The notes below the pieces were generated by a model, which saw nothing but the letters and a program-made list of their open reading frames with translations, was not told the origin of the DNA and made no database searches. Below, piece by piece: positions 25,172 to 33,412 of a stretch of DNA of 64,000 nucleotides (position 1 is the first letter of the stretch; every line of letters starts with the position of its first letter). Source of the DNA: Acinetobacter oleivorans DR1 (GTDB taxonomy: Bacteria; Pseudomonadota; Gammaproteobacteria; Pseudomonadales; Moraxellaceae). Where the stretch lies: contig NC_014259.1 in assembly GCF_000196795.1 (NCBI RefSeq), positions 2,418,001 through 2,482,000 on the forward strand. Direction: 5' to 3'. The translations under genes were made by a program, and so were the position numbers.

Positions 25172-27178
25172 ATGTTTTCAATAAAAAGAAGCAAAACAGT
25201 ATTGACGGTCATGCTACTCGGTTCAATTCTGAGTGGTTGTCAGGTCGTTAATGTTAAACAGCAAGCTTTGAATGTGACTATTGCAAATGAACGTAATAGT
25301 ATTCTTACGCAAGATAAACTCAGCGAAGCAAGTCTGAATGTTTTATCAATGTCTGGTCAGGAAGCTAAAGTCTGCACTGAAACCCCTGATAACTGTGTAA
25401 ATCAACTCAAAAAACTTCCTCAAATTTTAGATGAACAGTTTTTATCAGCTGCAAGTGAAATGTATCTGGCAAAAGCAATGGCTTTGTCAGATTCCTCGGA
25501 TTGTAAAATTAGTAGGTTTACTAAACACAAGTCCGAAGAAGAACAAACCAATATTCAGAATAAATATGATGATTGCTTAGACCAACAATTAAATTTACTC
25601 GATAAAAGTATTCGTTATAGCTACGCCTATCTATTTTCAACAAAACGTAAGCCTACCGACCGTATTTTTGATAATAGACAAGTTCAGATTCGGGACTTTT
25701 ACAATCAGGCTATAGCAAAAATGGTGAGCGTTTATGATTTACGCTATCCAAAAAAAGATGTCGTAGAACCTCAAATACATATTGGTAAAAGTGTCTATTC
25801 GATTGATTTTGAATTTCACCAACAACTTGCTGGACAAAAATTAGAAAAGTTAATTTCTAGTTATAATTTAAATTTTTCAGGATTAAGAACCATTAACCGC
25901 CGCGATGGTTTTGGCTCTGAATTTGTAGCAGTTTTTCCTAGCTCAGGAAAAGAAGATATTAATGAATATATTTTAGACCCGCTTAAATACAATTATAAAA
26001 ATGGCGTTAACCCCAATATTCATCATGCACGTTATTTGGCTGCAACTATTGTCGCTGAACCAAAACATGCGACCACTGTTGAAGAAATTATTAATAATTC
26101 TGAATTCGTGATTCGCGTTTACGACCCTTATCGCACCGATAATATTAATGTCGCTGGTAAGCAATATCCTCTAGCAGCCAACTTCTCTGCACCTTATGGT
26201 CTATGGCTGGCAGAAAATAACTTAGGAGTGGCAGCTTATTTAAGCCTAATTGATCGTGATCAGCACTTGACCATGCCACATCTCTACATGCTTGAGCCAT
26301 ACAACCCCAATAAGAAGATTATTGTGTTGATTCATGGTCTAGCAAGTAGTCCTGAGGCGTGGATTGCTTTGACCAATGATGTTATGGGTGACACGGTTTT
26401 AAGAGATAACTATCAAGTTTGGCAAGTTTTTTATTCAACCAATATGCCGATTTTGGAAAGCCGTTTCCAAACTTATGCCCTTCTTAAGCAAGCTTTTGGT
26501 TCGTTGAACCCTAGTGACCCTGCTGCACATGATGCTGTTCTTGTCGGCCATAGTATGGGAGGTATTATTAGCCGGTTACTGGTCAGTGATGGGGATATTA
26601 CCAAGCCCGCTTTAGATTTGATGACCATTCGTCAGCAAAACCGTTTTAAGAAACATCCAATGGTTACTGAGCGATTGCAAATGCATTCAATCAATAATTT
26701 TGATCGTGCAATTTTCTTAGCTTCTCCTCATCGAGGTACAGATTATGCAGATCGTTGGTTTACGTTAGCTGCACGTAAAATTATTCGTTTACCGGGTGCA
26801 TTTTTGTCGGCTGTAGCCACTTCACTCACCACTGAAAATTTAGATGTTAAAGATTTCTTGAGTAATATTGATAATGGTTTGATTCAAAATGGTCCAAGTG
26901 ACTTGAGTCATCAATCTAAATTTATGGAACTTACAGAAAATATTAATCCGCACCAAGGGTTAGTCTTCCACTCTATTATGGGTAACATTACCAAGAGTGA
27001 TGACCCAAATGTGATTACCGATGGTATCGTTCCCTATAAGAGCGCCCACTTAGAAGGTGCAAAATCTGAGAAAGTTCTTCCAGGTGGACACTCTATTCAG
27101 TTAACACCTCAAGCGGTACTAGAGCTACGTCGTATTTTACGAGAGCATTTAGTTGAACACGGTTTATATAAACCATAA
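25172..27178 (+). CDS. Lipoprotein with C-terminal alpha/beta-hydrolase (lipase-like) domain
   Basis: A 668-residue envelope protein. The N-terminus is a lipoprotein signal ending in LSGC. Residues about 25-350 show no recognised domain. The C-terminal half is an alpha/beta hydrolase: the oxyanion region VLIHGLASSPEAW, the nucleophile Ser461 in GHSMGG, a probable acid in TDGIVPY and a histidine in PGGHSIQL. It likely hydrolyses lipids or esters at the cell surface or in the periplasm (inference). ATG 25172 is taken; a TTG at 25163 is also in frame. No chaperone (lifO-type) gene lies beside it. Confidence 0.82.
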   Translation: MFSIKRSKTVLTVMLLGSILSGCQVVNVKQQALNVTIANERNSILTQDKLSEASLNVLSMSGQEAKVCTETPDNCVNQLKKLPQILDEQFLSAASEMYLAKAMALSDSSDCKISRFTKHKSEEEQTNIQNKYDDCLDQQLNLLDKSIRYSYAYLFSTKRKPTDRIFDNRQVQIRDFYNQAIAKMVSVYDLRYPKKDVVEPQIHIGKSVYSIDFEFHQQLAGQKLEKLISSYNLNFSGLRTINRRDGFGSEFVAVFPSSGKEDINEYILDPLKYNYKNGVNPNIHHARYLAATIVAEPKHATTVEEIINNSEFVIRVYDPYRTDNINVAGKQYPLAANFSAPYGLWLAENNLGVAAYLSLIDRDQHLTMPHLYMLEPYNPNKKIIVLIHGLASSPEAWIALTNDVMGDTVLRDNYQVWQVFYSTNMPILESRFQTYALLKQAFGSLNPSDPAAHDAVLVGHSMGGIISRLLVSDGDITKPALDLMTIRQQNRFKKHPMVTERLQMHSINNFDRAIFLASPHRGTDYADRWFTLAARKIIRLPGAFLSAVATSLTTENLDVKDFLSNIDNGLIQNGPSDLSHQSKFMELTENINPHQGLVFHSIMGNITKSDDPNVITDGIVPYKSAHLEGAKSEKVLPGGHSIQLTPQAVLELRRILREHLVEHGLYKP

Positions 27179-27184
27179 AAATAA

Positions 27185-27220
27185 AAAAGAGCCAAAGGTT
27201 ATCCTTTGGCTCTTTTGTTT
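27185..27220. terminator. Bidirectional intrinsic terminator
   Basis: AAAAGAGCCAAAGG and CCTTTGGCTCTTTT form a perfect 14-bp stem with loop TTAT between the lipase-like gene and ahpF, which converge. Confidence 0.92.
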
Positions 27221-27232
27221 TGAAATTAAGTT

Positions 27233-28798
27233 TTATTGCCCAGAACGGATGATGTAATCAAACGCAGAGAGTGATGCTTTGGCGCCTTCACCTGTGGCAA
27301 TAATGATTTGCTTGTAAGGCACAGTCGTACAGTCACCCGCAGCAAATACACCTTTGACATTGGTTTCATTGCGGTCATTCACAATGATCTCACCACGGTT
27401 GGTTAACTCAACTTCACTGTCTTTTAAGAAGTCAGTATTTGGCAGTAAACCAATCTGTACAAAGATCCCTGCAAGCTCTACCACATGCTCTTCATCAGTG
27501 GCACGGTCTTTATATTTAAGACCAGTCACTTGTGAACCGTCGCCTAACACTTCTGTGCTTAACGCATTCATAATCACAGTTGTGTTTGGCAAGCTATGTA
27601 GTTTGTTTTGCAACACTTGGTCAGCACGAAGTTTTGTATCGAACTCAACCAAAGTCACATGCTCAACAATCCCTGCAAGGTCAATTGCAGCTTCAACACC
27701 TGAGTTACCACCACCAATCACCGCAACACGTTTGCCTTTGAACAATGGACCATCACAGTGCGGGCAGTACGCGACACCACGGGTACGGTATTCTTGCTCA
27801 CCCGGTACATTCATTTCTCTCCAACGTGCACCTGTTGAAAGGATCACAGTTTTCGATTCAAGTTTCGCACCGTTTTCAAGTTCAACTTCAACCAGACCAT
27901 TGATCGTTTGGTTTGCACCTGTGATTTTGCTGACACGTTGCAGGTTCATGATATCAACATCGTATTCACGAACATGTGCTTCCATTTCGGCAGCAAACTT
28001 AGGACCTTGAGTCTTTTGCACAGAGGTGAAGTTTTCAATGTCCATGGTATCCATCACCTGACCACCGAAGCGTTCAGCCACGATACCGGTGTTAATACCT
28101 TTACGTGCCGCATAGATGGCTGCTGTTGCGCCCGCAGGTCCACCACCAATTACCAATACATCAAACGCATCTTTGGCATTGAGTGCTGCTGCATCTTTTT
28201 CAGCTGAGTTGGTATCAAGTTTTGCCACAATCTCTTCAAGGGTCATACGACCTTGACCAATGTGCTCATTATCTTGGAACACCATCGGTACAGCCATGAT
28301 TTTGCGTTCTTCCACTTCGTCTTGGAAGAATGAACCATCAATCATGGTTGCTGTGGTGTTCGGGTTATAAATGGCAATCAGGTTCAGCGCCTGTACCACA
28401 TCCGGACAGTTATGACAGCTTAACGATACAAACACATCAAAGTTAGCTTGGAGGTTTAAACCTTTAATCTGGTTCAGCACTTCATCAGAAACCTTCGGTG
28501 CATAACCAGACACCTGTAACAGTGCCAAGATCAAAGACGTAAACTCATGGCCCATCGGTAAGCCAGCAAAGAACACACGAGGTTGTTCACCTGCTTTAGC
28601 GACACCAAAGCTTGGACGACGTGTATTGTTACCATCAAAACGGGCAGTCACTTTGTCAGAAAGCTCAGCGATTTCTGTCACTAGTTCTTTAATTTGAGCT
28701 GCTTTATCTGATTCATCTAAAGCAGCAACTAATTCGATTGGACTTTCTAAACGTTCTAAATAAGCTTTTAATTGAGTTTTAATGTTTTGATCTAACAT
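27233..28798 (-). CDS. ahpF: Alkyl hydroperoxide reductase subunit F
   Basis: A 521-residue flavoprotein that passes electrons from NADH to AhpC for peroxide reduction. The N-terminal double thioredoxin-like domain has the redox pair SLSCHNCPDVVQ. The FAD domain begins with VIGGGPAGATAAIYAARKG, the second redox pair is CPHCDGP, and the NADH site is VIGGGNSGVEAA. The start at 28798 has GGAGT 9-10 bases upstream; the frame extends to 28819. ahpC is not adjacent, so the partner is encoded elsewhere. Confidence 0.96.
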   Translation of the reverse strand: MLDQNIKTQLKAYLERLESPIELVAALDESDKAAQIKELVTEIAELSDKVTARFDGNNTRRPSFGVAKAGEQPRVFFAGLPMGHEFTSLILALLQVSGYAPKVSDEVLNQIKGLNLQANFDVFVSLSCHNCPDVVQALNLIAIYNPNTTATMIDGSFFQDEVEERKIMAVPMVFQDNEHIGQGRMTLEEIVAKLDTNSAEKDAAALNAKDAFDVLVIGGGPAGATAAIYAARKGINTGIVAERFGGQVMDTMDIENFTSVQKTQGPKFAAEMEAHVREYDVDIMNLQRVSKITGANQTINGLVEVELENGAKLESKTVILSTGARWREMNVPGEQEYRTRGVAYCPHCDGPLFKGKRVAVIGGGNSGVEAAIDLAGIVEHVTLVEFDTKLRADQVLQNKLHSLPNTTVIMNALSTEVLGDGSQVTGLKYKDRATDEEHVVELAGIFVQIGLLPNTDFLKDSEVELTNRGEIIVNDRNETNVKGVFAAGDCTTVPYKQIIIATGEGAKASLSAFDYIIRSGQ

Positions 28799-28883
28799 CT
28801 GTTTTTTACTCCAATGCATCCAAATTCTTTCAATAGATGCATAGTACGTTAAAACACAAAATAGGTGAAACAGTATGTTTTTA

Positions 28884-28911
28884 TAGATTTAATCGGTTTT
28901 TTAGATTTAAT
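28884..28911. promoter_or_regulatory. Direct repeat upstream of ahpF
   Basis: TAGATTTAAT occurs twice, 18 bases apart, in the region about 90-110 bases before ahpF. One copy forms ATAGATTTAATC, which partly fits the OxyR ATAGNTNNNANC pattern. Evidence is weak. Confidence 0.25.
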
Positions 28912-28927
28912 TGTTATTTACTTCATC

Positions 28928-28965
28928 AAAAAAAGCCAACCTGAACTCATCCAGCGCAGGTCGGC
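28928..28965 (-). terminator. Intrinsic terminator after chromate-transporter pair
   Basis: On the minus strand GCCGACCTG pairs with CAGGTTGGC (one G-T pair) and is followed by seven T residues, just beyond the stop of the second CHR gene. Confidence 0.8.
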
Positions 28966-28977
28966 AAACTGGTTAAA

Positions 28978-29499
28978 CTAGAGTAAGACCACGCCAAATA
29001 CCGCTCCAGCAATTAAGACATGCAAGGGATGAACCTTTTTAATTAAAGACAATAAAGTTGCAATGACTACCATAATGACAAGTAAAGTATTTATTGCCGC
29101 TGCCTCAGAAATAATCCATGCACTGGCAAGCACAGTTCCCACAGTGACAGGTTGTAAAGCAAGCTGTAAAACACGGCGCCATTTCTTATCTTTAAATTTT
29201 GACCAACCTCTCATTACAAACACAGTAATAATTGATGAAGGTAAAAATTTAGCAGTAGACGTTACCAGTAGACCTGACAACCCTGCTACATGCCATCCTA
29301 CCAACGGTACAATCATCATATTTGGACCGGGAGCTGCTTGAGCCATGGCAAATAATGCACTAAATTCTTGTGCCGTCATCCAATGATGAATATCAACGAC
29401 TTGGCGTTGCATTTCAGGCAAAATTGTATTGCCGCCACCAAATGCAATAAGAGACAATTGAGTAAAAATGATGGCTAAAGTAAGTAGAACTGCACCCAT
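28978..29499 (-). CDS. Chromate transporter, short CHR protein (second half)
   Basis: A 173-residue membrane protein with one CHR domain. It shows the family motif AFGGGNTILPEMQRQVV and the loop AQAAPGPNMM. Full-length ChrA has two such domains in one chain; here they are separate genes, so the two products probably form a heterodimer that moves chromate or a related anion. The start at 29499 overlaps the partner's stop by one base (TAATG) and has GGAG nine bases upstream; an upstream ATG at 29514 is less likely. Confidence 0.86.
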   Translation of the reverse strand: MGAVLLTLAIIFTQLSLIAFGGGNTILPEMQRQVVDIHHWMTAQEFSALFAMAQAAPGPNMMIVPLVGWHVAGLSGLLVTSTAKFLPSSIITVFVMRGWSKFKDKKWRRVLQLALQPVTVGTVLASAWIISEAAAINTLLVIMVVIATLLSLIKKVHPLHVLIAGAVFGVVLL

Positions 29500-30059
29500 T
29501 ACACACGTCTCCAAATAATAGTTGAATAAAGTGCCAACAAAATCAGCATGGTCAAAAGCAAGGAGATTTTTAGAAAAGCAATGCTAACAATTGCTGCCAC
29601 AACAACACACATCGCTATTGGGTTACGTAACAATGGTTTCAACATTTTCAAACCAGTTGCAACCAGAAGCCCAGCTGCTGCTGCTCCTAACCCTTCAAAA
29701 AGATGCTTAACCATAAGGTTGTCTTGGAACTGCTCATAGACATAATGTAAAAGTACAACAATTATCGTAGGCGCAAGGATCAACCCAATCAGTGAACTCA
29801 CCGCGCCACGGACACCGCGAAACTCCATGCCAATCGCAACAGATAAATTAATGATATTGCCGCCCGGTAAAAATTGACACAGACCCAGTAACTCAGTGAA
29901 TTTTTCAGGACTTAGCCACTGCCTCTGCTCTACAACGACTTTACGAGCTAAAGGCAATACGCCACCAAATCCGATTAAACCTAATGTTAAAAAACCTAAA
30001 AACAGTTCTGTGCAAGTCGGTACGGTCTCCTTTTGCACAGCAATCTCAACATGGTTCAT
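29499..30059 (-). CDS. Chromate transporter, short CHR protein (first half)
   Basis: A 186-residue membrane protein with one CHR domain (GLIGFGGVLPLARKVVVEQ, then LGLCQFLPGGNIINLSVAIG). It pairs with the following CHR gene through a one-base TAATG overlap. Most paired short CHR proteins are thought to act together in chromate efflux, though many have not been tested, so the true substrate is uncertain. A LysR gene diverges from it across about 100 bases and probably controls the pair. Confidence 0.86.
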   Translation of the reverse strand: MNHVEIAVQKETVPTCTELFLGFLTLGLIGFGGVLPLARKVVVEQRQWLSPEKFTELLGLCQFLPGGNIINLSVAIGMEFRGVRGAVSSLIGLILAPTIIVVLLHYVYEQFQDNLMVKHLFEGLGAAAAGLLVATGLKMLKPLLRNPIAMCVVVAAIVSIAFLKISLLLTMLILLALYSTIIWRRV

Positions 30060-30160
30060 TTTCGTTACTTTTCACTTTATCTGACCAAGATAGAATGCTA
30101 CTTTTATGATATATCTACAAATGCTTTTATTTTCACTAACCATACCCTAAAGGTATTCCT

Positions 30161-31063
30161 ATGCTAGATTTACATAAGCTTCATGCCTTTGTGGTGGTGG
30201 TAGAAGAAAAAAATATCACGCATGCAGCAAACCGATTATTTATTCAACAGCCGCCTTTGACGCGTTTACTCAAAAAGCTTGAAGAAGAACTCGGTACACA
30301 GTTACTTATTCGCCAGCCTCGTGGCATTGAACCGACTGAAGCGGGTTTAGCCTTATTTAAAGAAGCACAACTTTTATTAGAACATGCCAAACATATTCCA
30401 AAATTAGTCCAAGATGTTAGCCAAGGTAAAACTGGACAACTCAATATTGGTTTTACAAGTTCCGCAGGTTTGCATCCGCTCATTTCACTCGTATTGCGGT
30501 CATATCGAGAAATATATCCAAAGGTACTAACCAAACTTGAAGAAGCAGGCAGCCAAAAACAATTAGATCGATTAATCTCAGAGAAACTTGATATCGCTTT
30601 TTTAAGAGCACCCATCAGCCGTGATATTGGGCTAAAGCATCTTCATATATTAGATGAGCCAATGGTAGTGGCATTACCTATGGGCCACCCACTTACACAA
30701 AAAGAAAAAATTAGCTCAAATGACTTATCAGATGAAAATTTTGTTTTATACCGTCGTTCTTCAGGACAAGGCTTATATGACAATATTTTATATAGCTGCT
30801 ATCAAGCAGGCTTTAGTCCACGCATTATTCAGGAAGCACCTCGTCCAACCGCAACATTAAATTTAGTGGCGGCTGGAATTGGTATAACGATTGTGCCAGC
30901 CTCAATGCATAACTTTTGGGAACATGAAATTGTATATCGCGAGTTTGATGACTCTATAAAAATGAATGCGCCTATTTACTTGATTACACGAGAAAATGAG
31001 AATTCAGCGAAAGTTTCAAACTTCATTGAACTACTGCAAAAACTATTACCAACGATGACTTGA
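30161..31063 (+). CDS. LysR-family regulator, divergent from CHR pair
   Basis: A 300-residue LysR-type regulator. The N-terminal winged helix-turn-helix is clear (LHAFVVVVEEKNITHAANRL, QQPPLTRLLKKLEEELG). A periplasmic-binding-like effector domain follows (about 90-295). The gene is divergent from the chromate-transporter pair, and the roughly 100-base gap should hold the shared operator. The effector is unknown. It ends at a bidirectional terminator shared with arsB. Confidence 0.88.
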   Translation: MLDLHKLHAFVVVVEEKNITHAANRLFIQQPPLTRLLKKLEEELGTQLLIRQPRGIEPTEAGLALFKEAQLLLEHAKHIPKLVQDVSQGKTGQLNIGFTSSAGLHPLISLVLRSYREIYPKVLTKLEEAGSQKQLDRLISEKLDIAFLRAPISRDIGLKHLHILDEPMVVALPMGHPLTQKEKISSNDLSDENFVLYRRSSGQGLYDNILYSCYQAGFSPRIIQEAPRPTATLNLVAAGIGITIVPASMHNFWEHEIVYREFDDSIKMNAPIYLITRENENSAKVSNFIELLQKLLPTMT

Positions 31064-31083
31064 ATGTGAATAACGAGACAATA

Positions 31084-31113
31084 AAAAAGTGCCTGTCTAA
31101 AGGCACTTTAATA
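31084..31113. terminator. Bidirectional intrinsic terminator
   Basis: AAAGTGCCT and AGGCACTTT form a 9-bp stem with a 6-base loop between the LysR gene and the converging arsB; A and T runs lie on both sides. Confidence 0.85.
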
Positions 31114-31145
31114 AAACTTTGATCAAATAAATTTTGTTATATCTC

Positions 31146-32180
31146 TTAAGCGTAATACTTTTTCTTTAACCAAAGCGAAACTGAAACCAATGAAATCAGC
31201 ACAGGTACTTCAACCAATGGTCCTATTACTGTAGTAAATGCTACAGGTGATGCCAAACCAAAAGTTGCAATCGCAACAGCTAAAGCCAACTCAAAGTTAT
31301 TACCTGCCGCGGTAAATGAAATTGCCGCTGTACGCGGGTAATTATTCCCCATACGTTTACTCATAAAGAAGCTAATAAAGAACATCACCACAAAGTAAAT
31401 CGTGAGTGGAATCGCAATACGTAATACATCTAAAGGTAAGCTCACCACATCACCACCTTTTAGACTAAACATCGCCACAATGGTAAAAAGTAAAGCAATT
31501 AAACTAATCGGGCTGATTTTTGGTAAAAATTTAGTTTGATACCAATCTAACCCTTTTGATTTAACTAAAACCAAACGCGTCAAGAACCCCATTAAGAATG
31601 GAATACCTAAGTACACCAAAACCGCATGTGTGATGGTCCAAAAATTCACATCAATGACTTGCCCTGCCACACCAAAATAAGGCGGTAAGAAAGTTAAGAA
31701 AAGCCATGCATAAGTACTAAAGAACAAAATTTGGAAAATACTGTTAAAAGCAACCAACGCTGCAACATATTGGTTATCGCCACAAGCCAAACCATTCCAG
31801 ACCAATACCATTGCAATACAACGTGCCAAGCCAATTAAAATGAGGCCAGTCATATACTCTGGATAGCTATGTAAGAAAATAATCGCAAGGATAAACATTA
31901 ATACTGGAGCAATAATCCAGTTCTGTACCAACGATAAAGTTAAGGTTTTCTTATCTTTAAATACTTCTGGTAACGCAGCGTAATCAACCTTTGCTAAAGG
32001 TGGATACATCATCAAAATTAAACCAATCGCAATTGGAATATTAACGTTATCTACACTTAATTCATTTAAAGACACAGATGCTTGAGGAAAGAAAACTCCA
32101 ATCGCTAAGCCTAAAGCCATCGCAATAAAAATCCACAGCGTCAGGTTTCGATCTAAAAAGGAAAGCCCTTGTTTGGTCAT
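31146..32180 (-). CDS. arsB: Arsenite efflux transporter, ACR3 family
   Basis: A 344-residue inner-membrane protein with about ten hydrophobic segments. It belongs to the ACR3 class of arsenite exporters, not the older ArsB class. The conserved cysteine region LARCIAMVLVWNGLACGDN and the helix AAISFTAAGNNFELALAVAI are seen. It removes As(III) formed by ArsC. It lies downstream of arsR on the same strand with a 101-base gap, so it is probably co-transcribed from the arsR promoter. Confidence 0.93.
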   Translation of the reverse strand: MTKQGLSFLDRNLTLWIFIAMALGLAIGVFFPQASVSLNELSVDNVNIPIAIGLILMMYPPLAKVDYAALPEVFKDKKTLTLSLVQNWIIAPVLMFILAIIFLHSYPEYMTGLILIGLARCIAMVLVWNGLACGDNQYVAALVAFNSIFQILFFSTYAWLFLTFLPPYFGVAGQVIDVNFWTITHAVLVYLGIPFLMGFLTRLVLVKSKGLDWYQTKFLPKISPISLIALLFTIVAMFSLKGGDVVSLPLDVLRIAIPLTIYFVVMFFISFFMSKRMGNNYPRTAAISFTAAGNNFELALAVAIATFGLASPVAFTTVIGPLVEVPVLISLVSVSLWLKKKYYA

Positions 32181-32281
32181 GCTCTACTCGATGAAAGAAT
32201 TGATTAATGTTGTTCAATGCATACAACTGACTAAGTACTGATACTAAAAAAACAAATTTTTAAGACAAAAAACTAGGAAGA

Positions 32282-32611
32282 TTAATCACAGCACGTTGTA
32301 GTAGCGAAAGGTTGATCTTGTTGTTTTATTCTTGTCTTACTCTCTTCATTTTCTATCACCTTTAAAATATCTAAAGCCCAGACAGGTAAATCAGGATTTA
32401 AGCTGTAATAGACCCACTGTCCTTTTCTTTCATCCAACAATACGCCATGAGCTCTTAATAAGGCTAAGTGCCTAGAGATTTTCGGCTGGCTCAACTCAAG
32501 CTGTTCGGTTAGCTCACAAACACAAATATTTTGTTTGTTTAGAACTAATTTAAGAATATTTAACCGAGTTTGGTCAGATAGACATTTAAAGAAATCGACT
32601 TGGCTGATCAT
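32282..32611 (-). CDS. arsR: ArsR-family arsenic-responsive repressor
   Basis: A 109-residue winged-helix repressor of the ArsR/SmtB family. Arsenite sensing is supported by the Cys30-x-Cys32 pair at the start of the DNA-binding helix (NICVCELTEQL). Further cysteines occur at Cys10 and in the C-terminal TTCCD. The recognition helix is LSQPKISRHLALLRAHG. It is divergent from arsC; the 84-base gap holds two facing promoters and a shared dyad, consistent with autoregulation and control of arsC. Confidence 0.94.
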   Translation of the reverse strand: MISQVDFFKCLSDQTRLNILKLVLNKQNICVCELTEQLELSQPKISRHLALLRAHGVLLDERKGQWVYYSLNPDLPVWALDILKVIENEESKTRIKQQDQPFATTTCCD

Positions 32612-32635
32612 ATCTTCAACAGAATATATTCGTTA

Positions 32636-32669
32636 TTGCAAATATACGGATATCCATATATAAATGCAA
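32636..32669. promoter_or_regulatory. Facing arsR/arsC promoters with shared 20-bp operator
   Basis: For arsC, TTGCAA (32636-32641) is 17 bases from TATAAA (32659-32664). For arsR, on the minus strand, TTGCAT (32669-32664) is 17 bases from TATATT (32646-32641). Both spacers contain the same near-perfect dyad at 32642-32661, centred on GATATC with 18 of 20 bases symmetric. ArsR bound there would block both promoters. Confidence 0.7.
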
Positions 32670-32695
32670 TATCTTAATTTGACAATAAATTTACC

Positions 32696-33124
32696 ATGAC
32701 TGAATTAGTGAAGATCTACCATAACCCGGCATGTGGCACGTCACGCAATACTTTGGCACTCATTCGTCATGCCGGGCTTGAACCTATTGTTATTGAATAT
32801 TTAAAAACACCACCAAGTAAAGATGAGCTAATAGAACTCATTAAGGATTCAAACTTAACTGTACGAGAAGCCATTCGTAAAAATGTTGATCCATATAAAG
32901 ATTTAGAGTTGGAACAAGCCGATTGGACCGATGAGCAGTTAATTGATTTTATGGTTCAGTACCCAATTTTAATTAATCGCCCATTTGTGGTTACACCAAA
33001 AGGCACACGACTTTGCCGCCCTTCTGAAGTGGTGCTCGACATTTTAGATTCAAAAAACTTAGGCTATTTTGCAAAAGAAGATGGTGAAGTGATTATTGAT
33101 GAACAAGGCAGTCGTATAAAGTAA
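32696..33124 (+). CDS. arsC: Arsenate reductase, glutaredoxin-dependent
   Basis: A 142-residue enzyme that reduces arsenate to arsenite with glutathione and glutaredoxin. It matches E. coli plasmid-type ArsC closely. The catalytic Cys13 lies in HNPACGTSRN, and the three anion-binding arginines can be placed in VREAIRKN, LINRPFVVTP and GTRLCRPSEV. It faces away from arsR and is followed by a terminator. Together with ACR3 and ArsR it forms a compact arsenate/arsenite resistance module. Confidence 0.95.
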   Translation: MTELVKIYHNPACGTSRNTLALIRHAGLEPIVIEYLKTPPSKDELIELIKDSNLTVREAIRKNVDPYKDLELEQADWTDEQLIDFMVQYPILINRPFVVTPKGTRLCRPSEVVLDILDSKNLGYFAKEDGEVIIDEQGSRIK

Positions 33125-33144
33125 TTGAAGATACTTATTAGTAT

Positions 33145-33180
33145 AAAAAGCTAAATGGCATGGAACCATTTAGCTTTTTT
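33145..33180. terminator. Bidirectional intrinsic terminator
   Basis: AAAAAGCTAAATGG and CCATTTAGCTTTTT make a perfect 14-bp stem with a 7-base loop between arsC and the converging xapX-type gene. Confidence 0.92.
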
Positions 33181-33193
33181 TGAATGAAACGGA

Positions 33194-33355
33194 TTAAAAA
33201 TAGGATTTGATAAAAGGAAGGAGTTGCTCTCCTATTACCATGCCTAATAAACCGACTAATGCAACAAGAGGTGGAGCTGGTGACTTAACATTTAAAACGT
33301 AATATAAGACACCAACGAGCAACCCTACAGCCAAAGATAACAAGTACATTTTCAT
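33194..33355 (-). CDS. XapX-domain (DUF1427) small membrane protein
   Basis: A 53-residue protein with two hydrophobic segments and the XapX signature (LLVGVLYYVLNVKSPAPPLV, followed by GLLGMVIGEQ). Function is unknown; the name comes from its position near xanthosine genes in E. coli. Start 33355 has AAGG eight bases upstream; the frame extends to 33382. It may be transcribed after the amidohydrolase gene, from which it is 57 bases away. Confidence 0.85.
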   Translation of the reverse strand: MKMYLLSLAVGLLVGVLYYVLNVKSPAPPLVALVGLLGMVIGEQLLPFIKSYF

Positions 33356-33412
33356 CGTACATACCTTAAGGAAGCAAGCCATTTAACGAAGCAGGTTCCC
33401 AAACTGTTTTAT

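Noticed and set aside
27354..28010. 218-codon plus-strand frame opposite ahpF
   Set aside because: It lies entirely antisense to the well conserved ahpF gene and shows Ser/Thr/Arg-rich composition without domain features. It is a shadow frame.
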